This document shows positions 18,247 to 28,815 of a DNA stretch of 64,000 nt, one piece after another. Made by a program: the position numbers and the translations under genes. Source of the stretch: Caenispirillum bisanense (GTDB taxonomy: Bacteria > Pseudomonadota > Alphaproteobacteria > Rhodospirillales > Rhodospirillaceae); the NCBI RefSeq assembly GCF_900230255.1, contig NZ_OCNJ01000005.1, positions 1 through 64,000 on the forward strand. The letters run 5' to 3'. Position 1 is the first letter of the stretch. Each line of letters begins with the position of its first letter. The notes under the pieces were generated by a model. It was not told the DNA's origin and searched no databases. It saw only the letters and a program-made list of their open reading frames with translations.

Positions 18247-20250
18247 ATGACCGACACCACCGCCACCGCCCCCGTCGACGTCCGGACGATGGCCAACGCC
18301 GTCCGCTTCCTCGCCATCGACGCCGTGCAGAAGGCCAACAGCGGCCACCCCGGCATGCCCATGGGCATGGCCGACGTGGCGACGGTGCTGTTCACCCGCT
18401 TCGCCAAGGTCGACCCGACCAGCCCGCGCTGGCCCGACCGCGACCGCTTCGTGCTGTCGGCCGGCCACGGCTCCATGCTGCTCTACGGCCTGTCCTACCT
18501 GCTGGGCTACGCCGATACCGACATCGAGCAGCTGCAGAACTTCCGCCAGCTGGGCGCCAAGACCGCCGGCCACCCGGAATACGGCCACGTCGATTTCGCC
18601 GAGACCACCACCGGCCCGCTCGGCCAGGGTATCGCCAACGCCGTCGGCATGGCGCTCGCCGAGCGCATGATGGCCGCCCGCTTCGGCGACGACGTGGTCG
18701 ACCATTACACCTGGTGCATCGCCGGCGACGGCTGCCTGATGGAAGGCATCAGCCAGGAGGTCATCTCCTTCGCCGGCCACCAGAAGCTCGGCAAGCTCGT
18801 GGTGCTGTGGGACGACAACCGCATCTGCATCGACGGCGACACGTCCAAGGCCACCAGCGACGACCAGATGAAGCGCTTCGAGGCGAGCCAGTGGCACGTC
18901 CAGGCGGTCGACGGTCACGACCCGGAGGCGGTCGCCGCCGCCCTGGAGAAGGCCAAGGCCGACCCGCGCCCGAGCCTGATCGCCTGCCGCACCGTCATCG
19001 GCTTCGGCTCGCCGTCGCTCGCCGGCTCCGAGAAGACCCACGGCGCGCCGCTCGGCGAGGCCGAGATCGCCGCCACCCGCGAGGCGCTCAACTGGCCGCA
19101 CGCGCCCTTCGAGGTGCCCGAGGACGTGCTGACCGCCTGGCGCGCCGCCGGCACCCGCGGCACCGAGGCGCGCCGCGCCTGGGAAGCCAAGATGCAGGCC
19201 GAGCCCGCCGACAAGCGCGACGCCTTCTTCGACTTCGTCGCCGGCAAGCTGCCGCTGGGCTGGGAACGCGGCCTCGACGACTACAAGAAGAAGTGCGCCG
19301 AGGAGCAGCCGAAGGTCGCCACCCGCAAGGCCAGCCAGCAGTGCCTGGAGCACATCGTGCCGGCCCTGCCGCAGATCGTCGGCGGCTCGGCCGACCTGAC
19401 GCACTCCAACCTCACCATCACCAAGCAGATGAGCGCCGTGGAGCCCGGCCACTACGCCGGCAACTACATCCACTGGGGCATCCGTGAGCACGGCATGGGC
19501 GCCATGATGAACGGCATCGCCCTGCACGGCGGGTTCATCCCCTACGGCGGCACCTTCCTGGTGTTCACCGACTACCTGCGCCCGGCGCTCCGCATGGGCG
19601 CCATCATGAACCAGCGGGTGATCTACGTCGGCACCCACGACTCCATCGGCCTCGGCGAGGACGGCCCGACCCACCAGCCGGTGGAGCACCTGGCCTCCCT
19701 GCGCGCCATGCCGAACGTGCTGGTGCTGCGCCCCTGCGACCCCATCGAGACGGCCGAGTGCTGGCAGATCGCCCTGCACACCGACGACGCGCCGAGCGTG
19801 CTCGCCCTGTCGCGCCAGAACCTGCCGACGGTGCGCCAGTACACCGCCGAGAACCTGTCGGCCCGCGGCGCCTACGTGCTGTCGGAGCCCGAGGACGGCG
19901 GCCGCGACGTCACCCTCATCGCCACCGGCTCGGAAGTGCAGCTTGCGCTGACGGCGCAGGTCATGCTCGCCAACGTCGGCGTGAAGGCGGCCGTGGTGTC
20001 CATGCCGTGCTGGGAGCTGTTCGACCAGCAGCCGACCGACTACCGCAACCAGGTGCTCGGCAAGGGCGTTCTGCGCGTCGCCGTCGAAGCGGCGTCGACC
20101 TTCGGCTGGGAGAAGTACGTCGGCCTCGAAGGGGCCGTCGTCGGCATGCGCCAGTTCGGGGCGAGCGGCCCCGCCGAGGAGCTTTACGAGTTCTTCGACA
20201 TCACCGCCAAGTCGGTCGCGGACGTCGTCCTGACCCGCCTGAAGCGCTGA
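18247..20250 (+). CDS. tkt: Transketolase
   Basis: 667 aa, a full-length thiamine diphosphate enzyme moving two-carbon units between sugar phosphates in the Calvin and pentose phosphate pathways. The ThDP-binding block begins [10 protein letters not shown] and continues to DDNRI; the Pyr domain has [13 protein letters not shown] and the substrate loop [15 protein letters not shown]. The C-terminal domain is complete. It lies 82 nt after prk, in the same direction. Confidence 0.96.
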   Translation: MTDTTATAPVDVRTMANAVRFLAIDAVQKANSGHPGMPMGMADVATVLFTRFAKVDPTSPRWPDRDRFVLSAGHGSMLLYGLSYLLGYADTDIEQLQNFRQLGAKTAGHPEYGHVDFAETTTGPLGQGIANAVGMALAERMMAARFGDDVVDHYTWCIAGDGCLMEGISQEVISFAGHQKLGKLVVLWDDNRICIDGDTSKATSDDQMKRFEASQWHVQAVDGHDPEAVAAALEKAKADPRPSLIACRTVIGFGSPSLAGSEKTHGAPLGEAEIAATREALNWPHAPFEVPEDVLTAWRAAGTRGTEARRAWEAKMQAEPADKRDAFFDFVAGKLPLGWERGLDDYKKKCAEEQPKVATRKASQQCLEHIVPALPQIVGGSADLTHSNLTITKQMSAVEPGHYAGNYIHWGIREHGMGAMMNGIALHGGFIPYGGTFLVFTDYLRPALRMGAIMNQRVIYVGTHDSIGLGEDGPTHQPVEHLASLRAMPNVLVLRPCDPIETAECWQIALHTDDAPSVLALSRQNLPTVRQYTAENLSARGAYVLSEPEDGGRDVTLIATGSEVQLALTAQVMLANVGVKAAVVSMPCWELFDQQPTDYRNQVLGKGVLRVAVEAASTFGWEKYVGLEGAVVGMRQFGASGPAEELYEFFDITAKSVADVVLTRLKR

Positions 20251-20297
20251 TCGTCGGTCGTCCCGTTACGACTCAAGTCCACCGGAGGGAAACAGTC

Positions 20298-21386
20298 ATG
20301 GCTCTCATTTCGCTGCGTCAGCTGCTCGACCACGCCGCCGAGCACGACTACGGCATGCCGGCCTTCAACGTGAACAACATGGAGCAGGTGCTCGCCATCA
20401 TGAAGGCGGCGCAGAAGCTCGACGCGCCGGTCATCCTGCAGGCCAGCCGCGGCGCCCGCTCCTACGCCGGCGACATCATGATCAAGCACATGATCATGGC
20501 CGTCGCCGAGATGTACCCCGACATCCCGGTGTGCATGCACCAGGACCACGGCAACAGCCCGGCCACCTGCCTGTCGGCCATCACCGCCAACTTCTCGTCG
20601 GTGATGATGGACGGCTCGCTGATGGAAGACGCCAAGACCCCGGCCGACTACGACTACAACGTCGAAGTCACCCGCAAGGTGACCGAGATGGCCCACATGG
20701 TCGGCGTCTCCGTCGAGGGTGAACTGGGCGTGCTCGGCTCGCTCGAGACCGGCATGGGCGAGAAGGAAGACGGCCACGGCTTCGAGGGCAAGCTCGACAA
20801 GGAGATGCTGGTCACCGATCCCGACCAGGCCGCCGACTTCGTGGCCCGCACCAAGGTCGACGCGCTGGCCGTCGCCATCGGCACCAGCCACGGCGCCTAC
20901 AAGTTCTCGCGCAAGCCGACCGGCGACATCCTGGCCATGGACACCATCAAGAAGATCCATGCCAAGCTGCCGGACACCCACCTGGTGATGCACGGCTCGT
21001 CCTCGGTGCCGCAGGACCTGCAGGACATCATCAACCAGTACGGCGGCGCCATGCCGCAGACCTACGGCGTGCCGGTGGAAGAGATCGTCGAGGGCATCAA
21101 GCACGGCGTCCGCAAGATCAACATCGACACCGACTGCCGCATGGCCATCACCGGCCAGATCCGCAAGGTCTTCCAGGAGACCCCGGCCGAGTTCGACCCG
21201 CGCAAGTACCTGAAGCCCGCCCAGGAAGCGATGCAGAAGATCTGCGAACAGCGCTACGAGCAGTTCGGCGCCGCCGGCATGGCCCGCAAGATCAAGGCGA
21301 TCCCGCTGTCCGACATGGCCAAGCGCTACCTGAAGGGCGAACTCGACCCGAAGGTGCTGGCGGCCACCGCGACCGCCGCGCAGTAA
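20298..21386 (+). CDS. fba: Class II fructose-bisphosphate aldolase, CbbA type
   Basis: 362 aa. A Zn-dependent aldolase of the Calvin-associated class IIB type. The zinc-ligand region is [12 protein letters not shown], with [22 protein letters not shown] and [10 protein letters not shown] downstream. It makes fructose bisphosphate or sedoheptulose bisphosphate from triose phosphates. The ATG at 20298 follows a strong GGAGGG, 47 nt after tkt. It ends at a strong terminator. Confidence 0.96.
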   Translation: MALISLRQLLDHAAEHDYGMPAFNVNNMEQVLAIMKAAQKLDAPVILQASRGARSYAGDIMIKHMIMAVAEMYPDIPVCMHQDHGNSPATCLSAITANFSSVMMDGSLMEDAKTPADYDYNVEVTRKVTEMAHMVGVSVEGELGVLGSLETGMGEKEDGHGFEGKLDKEMLVTDPDQAADFVARTKVDALAVAIGTSHGAYKFSRKPTGDILAMDTIKKIHAKLPDTHLVMHGSSSVPQDLQDIINQYGGAMPQTYGVPVEEIVEGIKHGVRKINIDTDCRMAITGQIRKVFQETPAEFDPRKYLKPAQEAMQKICEQRYEQFGAAGMARKIKAIPLSDMAKRYLKGELDPKVLAATATAAQ

Positions 21387-21401
21387 GCGCGTGAGTGACG
21401 A

Positions 21402-21440
21402 CCGCCCCCGGGGGACTGCTCCCGGGGGCGGGTTTGTTTT
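21402..21440 (+). terminator. Rho-independent terminator after fba
   Basis: A perfect 11-bp GC stem (21402-21412 with 21421-21431) followed by TTTGTTTTT. It ends the glpX-prk-tkt-fba transcript, so rpe probably needs its own promoter or read-through. Confidence 0.85.
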
Positions 21441-21443
21441 TGG

Positions 21444-21656
21444 CCACCAAGGCACCAAGACACCAAGGGGGCGGCGGTGCCGTCTCCATCACCATCTCTC
21501 CATTGTCATGCCCGGGCTTGACCCGGGCATCCACGTGGTCGGTCCTGGGGGAGCGCAAGACGGCTCACTTCAGTGGCGCCGTGGATGGCCGGGTCGAGCC
21601 CGGCCATGACAAGAGGAAAGAAGCGAAGGCCCCTTGGTGTCTTGGTGTCTTGGTGG
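21444..21656. repeat. Nested interspersed repeat upstream of rpe
   Basis: The outer arms are an inverted pair of a 25-bp repeat built on CACCAAGACACCAAGG (21444-21468 and 21632-21656, one mismatch). Inside lies a second repeat family: CCCGGGCTTGACCCGGG at 21511-21527 and the related GCCGGGTCGAGCCCGGC at 21588-21604, together spanning 21504-21612. No gene is visible in this 308-nt gap between fba and rpe. Confidence 0.8.
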
Positions 21657-21694
21657 TTCAAATCCCCCCTCCCCCGACCCAGAGCCCGAAAGCC

Positions 21695-22342
21695 ATGACC
21701 GTCAAGATCGCCCCGAGCATCCTTTCCGCCGACTTCGCCAAGCTGGGCGAGGAAGTCCGCGCCATCGACGCCGCCGGCTGCGACTGGGTGCATGTGGACG
21801 TCATGGACGGCCACTTCGTGCCCAACATCACCATCGGCCCCGGCGTCGTGAAGGCCATCCGGCCGCACAGCGCCAAGACCTTCGACGTCCACCTGATGAT
21901 CGAGCCGGTGGACCCCTACATCCCCGAATTCGCCGCCGCCGGGTCGGACATCATCACCGTCCACGCCGAGGCCGGCGCCCACCTGCACCGCTCGCTGCAG
22001 CTCATCCGGTCGCTCGGCAAGAAGGCCGGCGTGTCGCTCAACCCCTCGACGCCCGAGAGCGTGCTCGAATACGTCCTCGACGACCTCGACCTCGTGCTGG
22101 TCATGAGCGTCAACCCGGGCTTCGGCGGCCAGGCCTTCATCGAGAGCCAGGTGGAGAAGATCCGCCGCATCAAGGCCCTGGTCGGCGCCCGCCCGATCGA
22201 GATCGAGGTGGACGGCGGCGTGAACCCGGAAACCGCCAAGCGCTGCATCTCCGCCGGCGCCACCGCGCTGGTCGCCGGCTCCGCCGTCTTCAAGGGCGGC
22301 CCGGACGCCTACGCCGCCAACATCGCGGCGCTGCGGGGCTGA
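21695..22342 (+). CDS. rpe: Ribulose-phosphate 3-epimerase
   Basis: 215-aa TIM barrel interconverting ribulose 5-phosphate and xylulose 5-phosphate. It starts [16 protein letters not shown]; the catalytic metal region is [16 protein letters not shown], the second block [13 protein letters not shown], and the tail has [12 protein letters not shown] and GSAVFKG. The ATG at 21695 gives the normal family length; frames extend upstream only through repeat DNA. It completes the pentose-phosphate set but is separated from fba by a terminator and a repeat. Confidence 0.95.
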   Translation: MTVKIAPSILSADFAKLGEEVRAIDAAGCDWVHVDVMDGHFVPNITIGPGVVKAIRPHSAKTFDVHLMIEPVDPYIPEFAAAGSDIITVHAEAGAHLHRSLQLIRSLGKKAGVSLNPSTPESVLEYVLDDLDLVLVMSVNPGFGGQAFIESQVEKIRRIKALVGARPIEIEVDGGVNPETAKRCISAGATALVAGSAVFKGGPDAYAANIAALRG

Positions 22343-22361
22343 GGCTCGGACGGTTCTTTAA

Positions 22362-22531
22362 CCACCAAGGCACCAAGACACCAAGGATGCGAGGGAGGCG
22401 GGGGCCTCCCTCGCGCACCCTCCATCAGTTGTTTCTTCAGCATCTCGCCGCAGAGGAAACGAATCGGAGGGAGCGCGAGGGAGGGCCTCGCCTCCCTCGC
22501 ACCCTTCTTGGTGTCCTTAGTGTCTTGGTGG
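22362..22531. repeat. Second nested repeat, downstream of rpe
   Basis: The same 25-bp repeat as before rpe forms an inverted pair at 22362-22386 and 22507-22531 (the second copy more degraded). Between the arms, GCGAGGGAGGC and its complement occur twice, forming hairpins, one of which could act as an rpe terminator. No gene is visible here. rpe is thus flanked on both sides by the same repeat family. Confidence 0.75.
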
Positions 22532-22547
22532 CTAACCGATCACCACG

Positions 22548-25040
22548 TCAAGCCGGCGCCGCTTCCGCCTCGGGCGCGGCTTCCGGTTCGTAGAACTGGT
22601 GGTTCTTCTTGCCCTGGGCCTTGGCGGCGTACATCGCCGTGTCGGCGTTGCGCAGCAGTTCCTCGCAGTCGGCGGCGTCGGCCGGGAACAGGGCGATGCC
22701 GATGGAGGCCGACACGCGGCCCTCGCGGCCGCCCAGGTCGAACGGCACTTCCAGGGTACGGATGATCCGCTGGGCGACGATGGCGGCGCCGGGGCGGCCT
22801 TCCACGTTGTCCATGATGATGGTGAACTCGTCACCGCCCAGGCGCGCCACCGTGTCGCTTTCGCGCACGCACTTGCGCAGGCGGTCGGCGGCGCCCTTCA
22901 GCAGGTCGTCGCCGGCCTCGTGGCCGAGGGTGTCGTTGACCGCCTTGAAGCCGTCCAGGTCGATGAACATGAGGCCGAGCGTCGCCCCGCTGCGCCGCGC
23001 CGCGGCCACGCCGTGCTCCAGCCGGTCGAGGAACAGGGCGCGGTTGGGCAGGCCGGTGAGGGCGTCGTAGTTGGCCTGGTAGCGGATGCGCTCCTCGTCG
23101 CGCTTGCGCTGGGTGATGTCGTTGACCACCACCACGAACTGCCGCAGGGTTTCCTCCCCGTCCTCCGAGGGCACGGCGGAGGCGGCGATGCGCGAGGCGT
23201 ATTCCTCGCCGCGCGGCCGGCACGACCACTGCTCGCCGACCCAGTGGCCCTCGGCGGCCAGCGCCTCCAGCATGACGCCCTGGTCGAAGGCGCCGCAGCC
23301 GAACACCTCGCCCACCGACCGCCCGACCAGCGCCGCCGCATCCTCGCCGGTGATGGTGGCGAAGGCGGGGTTGACGGTGGTGATGGTGCCGTCGGCCTCG
23401 CACACGGCGATGCCCTCGGCCGTGGTGTCGAACACGGTGGCGGCGACGCGCAGGCGGCCTTCGGCCTTCTTGCGTTCGCTGATGTCGCGGAACAGCACCA
23501 CGGCGCCCGAGCGGGTGCCGTTGTCCTCGATGGGGGCGGAGGCGTATTCGGCCTCGAAGGTGCCGCCGTCGCGACGCAGCAGCGTCAGTTCCGTGCTGTC
23601 GTGGAACATGCCGCGGCGCAGGGCGGCGCGCACCGGCACCGGCCGGCCGCAGCGGCGGCCGTCGCCGTAGCGGAACACGCCGGCGGCATCCTTGCCGGGC
23701 AGATCCTCGCGCCGCCAGCCCAGCATCTCGGCCGCCGCCGGGTTGGCGACGGTGATGAGGCCGTCGTTGTCGAGCGCCACGATGCCGTCGCCGGCGCTTT
23801 CGAGGATGGATTCGCTCTGCCGCGACAGGGCGCGCAGTTCTTCCGTGCGCTCGCGGACGTGCGTCTCCAGTTCCTCGTTGTAGCGCTTCATCGCCTCCTC
23901 GGCGCGCTTGCGCTGGGTGATGTCGCGGATGACGCCGGTGTAGAGGCGCGAGCGGCCGATGCGCATTTCCGCCAGCGACAGCTCGATGGGGAAGACCGAT
24001 CCGTCCTTGCGCAGCCCTTCCAGCTCGCGCGTGCGGCCGAAGGACTTGGGCGGCCCGCCGCCGTGATAGGTCGCCATGTGGCCGTCGTGGTAGGCGGCGT
24101 AGCGGGTCGGCATGAGGACCGACAGGTTGCGCCCCACCAGCTCGTTGCGCTGCCAGCCGAACAGGCGCTCCGCCGCCGGGTTGACCGACTGGATGACGCC
24201 GCGCTCGTCGGCGGTGACGATGCCTTCCGCCACCGTGTCGAGCACGCCCTGCAGGCGCGCCTCGCGCTCGCGCAGGGCCTCGGCCGAGCGCATGCGGTCG
24301 GAGATGTCGCGCGCCTCGATCATGAAGCCGTGGGAGCCGAAGGGGATGACGCGCACTTCCATGTCGTGCACGGCGGCGTCGAGGCCGACCATCTTCAGCG
24401 GCAGCACGCCGTCTTCGGCGGCCAGCGCCTCCAGCCCCAGGTCGACGATGTCGCGGTAGTCGGCGTGCACCAGATCGGCGAAGCCGCCCGTCAGCAGATC
24501 TTCCGGCCGGTCGCCGCCGAGCAGCTTGCGCGCCGTGCCGTTGACCACCACCAGCCGGTCGTCCTGCACCACGAAGATGAGGTTGAGCGACATCTCCACC
24601 ACGTTGCGGTAGCGATGCTCGCTTTCCAGCAGGTTGGCGACGGCACGCGCCCGCTCGGTCACGTCGCGGGCGTGGATGAGCACGGCCTCGCCGTCCTCGT
24701 CGCCGGACAGGATGGAGGGCGGGCTCGGCGCCACCCGGCTCGCCTTCAGCTCCACCTCGATCACGCGGCCGTCGAGGGCCTGCATGAGCAGCGGCATGGC
24801 GCCGCCGTCGTCGGCCAGTACGCCGAGGCCCATGTCGACGATGTCGCGGTAGTCGCCGTGCACCAGGTCGCGGAAGGCGCGGCCGACCAGCAGCGGCGCG
24901 CCGGGCGCGGTGCCGGTCATCAGCCGGTGGCCGGCGCCGTTGATCCAGACGATGCGTCCTTCACGGCAGACGCAGACGAGGTCCTCCACCAGTTCTGCGA
25001 ACTGGCGGCTCCATTCCCCGATGAGCGTCGACGATCCCAT
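22548..25040 (-). CDS. Multi-PAS diguanylate cyclase (GGDEF)
   Basis: 830 aa, no membrane segment. Four or five PAS domains run from the N-terminus to about residue 650; the third resembles the FixL type (LSVLMPTRYAAYHDGHM), and a coiled coil (YNEELETHVRERTEELRALS) follows it. The C-terminal GGDEF domain is intact (RLGGDEFTIIMDN), with an RxxD product-inhibition site (RESD) five residues before GGDEF. It should make cyclic di-GMP in response to a cytoplasmic, perhaps redox or oxygen, signal. ATG 25040 is chosen over a GTG at 25073 because a GGGGGA lies upstream. No EAL domain is present. Confidence 0.92.
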   Translation of the reverse strand: MGSSTLIGEWSRQFAELVEDLVCVCREGRIVWINGAGHRLMTGTAPGAPLLVGRAFRDLVHGDYRDIVDMGLGVLADDGGAMPLLMQALDGRVIEVELKASRVAPSPPSILSGDEDGEAVLIHARDVTERARAVANLLESEHRYRNVVEMSLNLIFVVQDDRLVVVNGTARKLLGGDRPEDLLTGGFADLVHADYRDIVDLGLEALAAEDGVLPLKMVGLDAAVHDMEVRVIPFGSHGFMIEARDISDRMRSAEALREREARLQGVLDTVAEGIVTADERGVIQSVNPAAERLFGWQRNELVGRNLSVLMPTRYAAYHDGHMATYHGGGPPKSFGRTRELEGLRKDGSVFPIELSLAEMRIGRSRLYTGVIRDITQRKRAEEAMKRYNEELETHVRERTEELRALSRQSESILESAGDGIVALDNDGLITVANPAAAEMLGWRREDLPGKDAAGVFRYGDGRRCGRPVPVRAALRRGMFHDSTELTLLRRDGGTFEAEYASAPIEDNGTRSGAVVLFRDISERKKAEGRLRVAATVFDTTAEGIAVCEADGTITTVNPAFATITGEDAAALVGRSVGEVFGCGAFDQGVMLEALAAEGHWVGEQWSCRPRGEEYASRIAASAVPSEDGEETLRQFVVVVNDITQRKRDEERIRYQANYDALTGLPNRALFLDRLEHGVAAARRSGATLGLMFIDLDGFKAVNDTLGHEAGDDLLKGAADRLRKCVRESDTVARLGGDEFTIIMDNVEGRPGAAIVAQRIIRTLEVPFDLGGREGRVSASIGIALFPADAADCEELLRNADTAMYAAKAQGKKNHQFYEPEAAPEAEAAPA

Positions 25041-25193
25041 TGCGGGCTCTATCCCCCAGGCCCTTGGACGCACGAAAGCTTCGCCGTGCCCGATCGCGAC
25101 GAAAGCGAAGACATGATGAGGCTTCGCCCTACGACGTACAACAACAACGTGAAGGACTTATAACCAATGTTCTAGGGGGCACTCTATCCTTGG

Positions 25194-25874
25194 TCAGAGA
25201 CCACGGCCTGCGGTACGGACGCGCCCCTCCGCCCCGCTCCGTCGCCGGCCCCGCCAGGACTTGAGCGCCGGGCGCGCCGCCAGCAGCAGGGCGAGAACGA
25301 CGCCATGGATCACCGGCTGGGTCAGGTCGGCCTTCACCATCAGCCCGTAATGCACCACGGCCAGCACGGCGGCGGGGTAGACCAGCCGGTGCAGCGCCTG
25401 CCAGCGCCGCCCGCCCAGGCGTCTCACCGCCGCCTTGGGCGAGGTCAGGGCCAGGGCCAGCAGGATCGCGAAGGCCGCCATGCCGACGGTGATGTAGAGC
25501 CGCTTCACCACGTCGGCCCAGATGCGCGCCCAGTCCAGCCCCTGGTCGAGCCCGACGTAGGCCGCGAGGTGCAGGGCGGCGTAGAAGAAGGCGAACAGCC
25601 CGAGCATGCGCCGCAGCTTCATGGGCCAGGCGAGGCCGGTGAGCAGGCGCAGCGGCGTCACCGCCAGCGCCACCAGCAGCATGCGCAGCGCCCAGTCGCC
25701 CGAGAAACGCACGATCGACTCGATGGGATTGACGCCGAGCGCGCCCCACAGGCCGAGCCCGAACAGGCGCAACGCCAGCTCGGCCAGCGGCACCAGGGCG
25801 AGGGCGAAGACCACCGGCTTCAGCGCCGGCGAGCGGCCCCGCGCTTCCCAGAAGGCGCGCTGGGTCAGAACCAC
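25194..25874 (-). CDS. msrQ: MsrQ, heme-binding membrane subunit of MsrPQ
   Basis: 226 aa with about six membrane helices of the ferric reductase-like YedZ/MsrQ family. Heme-ligand histidines are visible in [28 protein letters not shown] and in a third helix. It passes electrons from the quinone pool to periplasmic MsrP for repair of oxidised methionine. The start is inferred as the GTG at 25874, which overlaps the msrP stop by 10 nt; no ATG is available. The C-terminus is Arg/Gly-rich. Confidence 0.88.
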   Translation of the reverse strand: MVLTQRAFWEARGRSPALKPVVFALALVPLAELALRLFGLGLWGALGVNPIESIVRFSGDWALRMLLVALAVTPLRLLTGLAWPMKLRRMLGLFAFFYAALHLAAYVGLDQGLDWARIWADVVKRLYITVGMAAFAILLALALTSPKAAVRRLGGRRWQALHRLVYPAAVLAVVHYGLMVKADLTQPVIHGVVLALLLAARPALKSWRGRRRSGAEGRVRTAGRGL

Positions 25875-26860
25875 TTCTTCAGGTCCATGCCGGCGTAGAG
25901 CGGGGCGACGTCGTCGTAGCCGTTGAACATCAACGTGTCGCGCCGCTCGAACATGGAGAAGATGCTGCCGCCGTCGAGCCGCCGCTCGCTCGCCTGGCTC
26001 CAGCGCGGGTGGTCGACGGTGGGGTTCACGTTGGCGTAGAAGCCGTACTCCGAACCGCCGCCGTAGGCCGCCCAGGTGGTCTGCGGCATGTCCTCGACGA
26101 AGGAGATGCGGACGATGGACTTGATGGACTTGAAGCCGTACTTCCACGGCACCACGAGCCGCAGCGGGGCGCCGTTCTGGTTGGGCAGCACCTCACCGTA
26201 GAGGCCGACCGCCAGCAGCGCCAGCGGGTGCATGGCCTCGTCCATGCGCAGGCCCTCGACGTAGGGCCAGTCGAGCACGCCGCTGCGCTGGGCCGGCAGC
26301 ATCTTGGGATCGTGGATGGTCTCGAACCGCACGTACTTGGCCTGCGCCGTCGGCTCGAAGCGCTTCAACGCCTCGCCGAGCGGGATGCCGACCCAGGGGA
26401 TGACCATGGACCACGCCTCGACGCAGCGCAGGCGATAGATGCGCTCCTCCAGGGCGTGCGGCTTCACGAAGTCGTCGTAGGAGAGCTTGCCCGGCTTGCC
26501 GCAGGCGCCGTCCACCGTGATGGTCCACGGCTCGGTCACCAGCTGCTCGGCATTGGCCTTCGGGTCGCCCTTGCCGGTGCCGAGTTCGTAGAAGTTGTTG
26601 TAGCTGGTCACGTCCTCGAAGGGCGTCAGTTTGTCGTTTGGCCCGACGGTGCTCCACTGCGTTTCGGCGATGGGCTCCAGGGCCTCGCGCACCCCCGGGC
26701 GGGCGACCAGCGCCTCGGCCTCACGCCCCCCGGCGAGCAGCGCGGGCGCGGCGGCGGCGGCCCCGGCGGCGGCCATGAAGGCACGGCGGCTGAGGTAGAC
26801 CTCCTTCGGCGTGACCGCGCTCTCGGGCATGTCCCACGGACGGCGGCGACGGATGAGCAT
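25865..26860 (-). CDS. msrP: MsrP, periplasmic molybdopterin methionine sulfoxide reductase
   Basis: 331 aa. A Tat signal is present (SRRAFM at 24-29 followed by an Ala-rich stretch), so it is exported folded with its cofactor. Cys146 in [14 protein letters not shown] is the molybdenum ligand of the sulfite-oxidase fold. It reduces methionine sulfoxide in periplasmic proteins. The ATG at 26860 has a good AGGAG upstream; a farther ATG (26923) would put 21 residues before it. It is translationally coupled to msrQ. Confidence 0.95.
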   Translation of the reverse strand: MLIRRRRPWDMPESAVTPKEVYLSRRAFMAAAGAAAAAPALLAGGREAEALVARPGVREALEPIAETQWSTVGPNDKLTPFEDVTSYNNFYELGTGKGDPKANAEQLVTEPWTITVDGACGKPGKLSYDDFVKPHALEERIYRLRCVEAWSMVIPWVGIPLGEALKRFEPTAQAKYVRFETIHDPKMLPAQRSGVLDWPYVEGLRMDEAMHPLALLAVGLYGEVLPNQNGAPLRLVVPWKYGFKSIKSIVRISFVEDMPQTTWAAYGGGSEYGFYANVNPTVDHPRWSQASERRLDGGSIFSMFERRDTLMFNGYDDVAPLYAGMDLKKWF

Positions 26861-26941
26861 GACGCAACTCCTGTTGTGACGCTCCGCCGATATAGGAACG
26901 ACTCGGGCGGGGTTGCGACTCACAGGCGCGTGAAAAGCCGT

Positions 26942-27319
26942 TCACGTTCCGGTGGGCACGGCGAGCGGCTTGCCGTCCGGCGGGTTCACCAGCGCCTTCG
27001 GCCCGAGGCGGCGGACGAACCAGCCGCGGCGCTCCGCCTCGCCAACCAGGGCGGCGGGAGCGATGGCGTTGAAGCCGCTCAGGTGCGCGGCATAGGTGCC
27101 GCCGTCGGCCCAGAAGGCCAGCTCCTGCGCCAGTTGGGCGTCGGTGAGGCGCCATGCCGCCCGCCCCTGCCAGGCCGCCAGCACCCGTTCGAGTCCCGCC
27201 GCACCGAGCCGCGCCGCCAGCCCGCCGTCCTCCAGGGCTGCCCGCAAGGCCTGCCAGGTATCGTGCTCTTCCACCAAAGCGATAGCAGCGGCGAGATCGG
27301 GACTTTCGGTTGGTGACAC
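26942..27319 (-). CDS. Hypothetical protein, 125 aa
   Basis: I do not recognise the family. The protein is helical and hydrophilic, without a signal peptide or membrane segment; it ends FVRRLGPKALVNPPDGKPLA. It lies 81 nt upstream of msrP in the same direction, so it could be cotranscribed. Composition and codon use match the neighbours, which supports a real gene. Confidence 0.6.
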   Translation of the reverse strand: MSPTESPDLAAAIALVEEHDTWQALRAALEDGGLAARLGAAGLERVLAAWQGRAAWRLTDAQLAQELAFWADGGTYAAHLSGFNAIAPAALVGEAERRGWFVRRLGPKALVNPPDGKPLAVPTGT

Positions 27320-27577
27320 GCAAATCCTCCTTCGTCCTTGGGACTAAGTCATACGCGCGACGGCACCCCCTATGGAACCCCCGTTTCCAGCGCCATCCCG
27401 ATACCATCAGAAATTCCGCGGTTTCGCTTGGTCCTGACCGGCCGCGGAGTCACACTGGACGGTCTCAGGGGAAAGGGACACAGGGGGGCGACGGTCCGCA
27501 GAGGCCGCGGCTCCGTCGATGGTAGGCCGGCTCGGGCGGCCACTGTCGACTGTATGGACCCGACAGGATCGAGGGTG

Positions 27578-28066
27578 ATGGAAGAGAGCAGACGATTGAT
27601 GCTGGAGGAGCTGCCGCGGCTCCGCCGGTACGCCCGCATGCTCGTCCGGGATCCGGCGCGAGCCGATGATCTCGTGCGGGAATGCCTGGTACGGGCCATT
27701 GGCGCATTGGCAAGCTTTCAGCCTGGAACAAACATGCGCGCCTGGCTGTTTACGATTTTGCGAAACACGCTTTACAACGAAACCAAGCGGGCGAGGCGCC
27801 AGGTCGAGCAGACGGAAGAGCCGGTTTCGGCGGTTTCCGGGGGCCAGGAAGAAGCGCTCGCCATGCGCGACGTTCAGCGGGCCTTCGACAGCCTGCCCGA
27901 GATCCAGAAGGAAGTGGTCCTGCTGGTCGCCGTCGAGGGCATGGAATACGAGGACGCGGCCGCCGTTCTGGGCGTGCCGGTCGGTACGGTGAAGTCGCGC
28001 CTGTCGCGGGCGCGGCAGGACATCAGGGCATTCTTGGACACCGCCAAACCCAAGTCGGGCGGCTGA
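27578..28066 (+). CDS. ECF sigma factor, EcfG-like
   Basis: 162 aa with sigma region 2 (ARADDLVRECLVRAIGALAS, then MRAWLFTILRNTLYNE) and region 4 (LPEIQKEVVLLVAVEGMEYE and GTVKSRLSRAR). The region 2 sequence is close to the alphaproteobacterial general stress sigma group. A short anti-sigma-like gene follows and phyR is next, which supports a role in the general stress response. The start is uncertain: ATGs at 27554, 27578 and 27599 are all in frame; 27578 follows GGATCGAGGG. Confidence 0.85.
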   Translation: MEESRRLMLEELPRLRRYARMLVRDPARADDLVRECLVRAIGALASFQPGTNMRAWLFTILRNTLYNETKRARRQVEQTEEPVSAVSGGQEEALAMRDVQRAFDSLPEIQKEVVLLVAVEGMEYEDAAAVLGVPVGTVKSRLSRARQDIRAFLDTAKPKSGG

Positions 28067-28084
28067 GGACATGGTCGGATACCG

Positions 28085-28330
28085 ATGACATCACTTCGCC
28101 AATCAGGCGCCGTCGAAACCCTCGACGCCACCATCGACGACTACCTGGCCGGCCGGCTGACGGCCGACGAGCGGTCGCGCCTGGAGACGCTGATCGAGGA
28201 AAATCCCGAGGTGCGGCGCCGCGTCGATGTCCTGCGGGCACAGGAGGAGGCCCTGCGCCACCTGGGCTCCGACATCCTCGACGAGCCGGTGCCCGACCGC
28301 CTGCTGCAAGCCCTCGGCCTGGACGACTGA
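28085..28330 (+). CDS. Small anti-sigma-like protein
   Basis: 81 aa, 18 nt after the sigma gene. It looks like the N-terminal cytoplasmic part of an anti-sigma factor (ATIDDYLAGRLTADERSRLE, then ENPEVRRRVDVLR), with no zinc-binding Cys/His set and no membrane helix. Its last 20 residues (ILDEPVPDRLLQAL) resemble the motif seen at the ends of NepR helices and of anti-sigma domains. No standard NepR gene is seen in this locus, so this protein may take that role. That is an inference. Confidence 0.65.
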   Translation: MTSLRQSGAVETLDATIDDYLAGRLTADERSRLETLIEENPEVRRRVDVLRAQEEALRHLGSDILDEPVPDRLLQALGLDD

Positions 28331-28815
28331 GTCGCCCCGTTCCCCCTCGTCTCCTATCCCGCGTTCCGTCGCCTCGCCAGGCGCCTACCCCTTCCGGAGT
28401 GGGCGCCTTCCTCTTGCCGCGCGTGCGCTGCGCGCCATGTCTTCGGCGAGCCGCCCTCCTCCGAGCGGCCGTATGCCCACGGGCACCTTCTACCCAGACG
28501 CAATAAGGCCTTGCAAATTGCGAAATTTCGGGTTGTTATTGCTCGCAGGAACTTTCGAGTCTTATAACTTTCGGGCATAACCCTTCGGGTGTACCGGCGA
28601 AGCATCGAAAGTGGTAATGCTGCAGCGCGATAACCCAAGGATTTTTGCGGCGTTGACAGGGTTCCTTAGAAGGTGACACTATCAGTTTAGGGGTGTAGGA
28701 CAGGCTGCCGCAGGGTTCCGTCTATCCGTCCGGATAACGCGGGGTTATAGGGCGAAAGACATAGCGGCCGTTTGTCGGACGTCGGGGGACGCGACACTCG
28801 GGGAGTAGGATCGAC
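28331..28815. other. Long intergenic region upstream of phyR
   Basis: 485 nt without a credible gene. The left part has a small hairpin (28379-28385 with 28402-28408) followed by TCCTCTTG, a possible terminator for the sigma/anti-sigma pair. The stretch 28490-28690 is AT-richer than the surroundings and includes TTGACA at 28654-28659, a likely promoter element for phyR, though no good -10 is evident. Confidence 0.5.

Noticed and set aside
22599-25163. Long plus-strand frame opposite the diguanylate cyclase
   Set aside because: Same antisense artefact; the cyclase has intact PAS and GGDEF motifs on the minus strand.
27361-27440. GGAAC at 27376 as a stress-sigma promoter for the ECF sigma gene
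   Set aside because: No GTT element occurs at 16-17 nt spacing.
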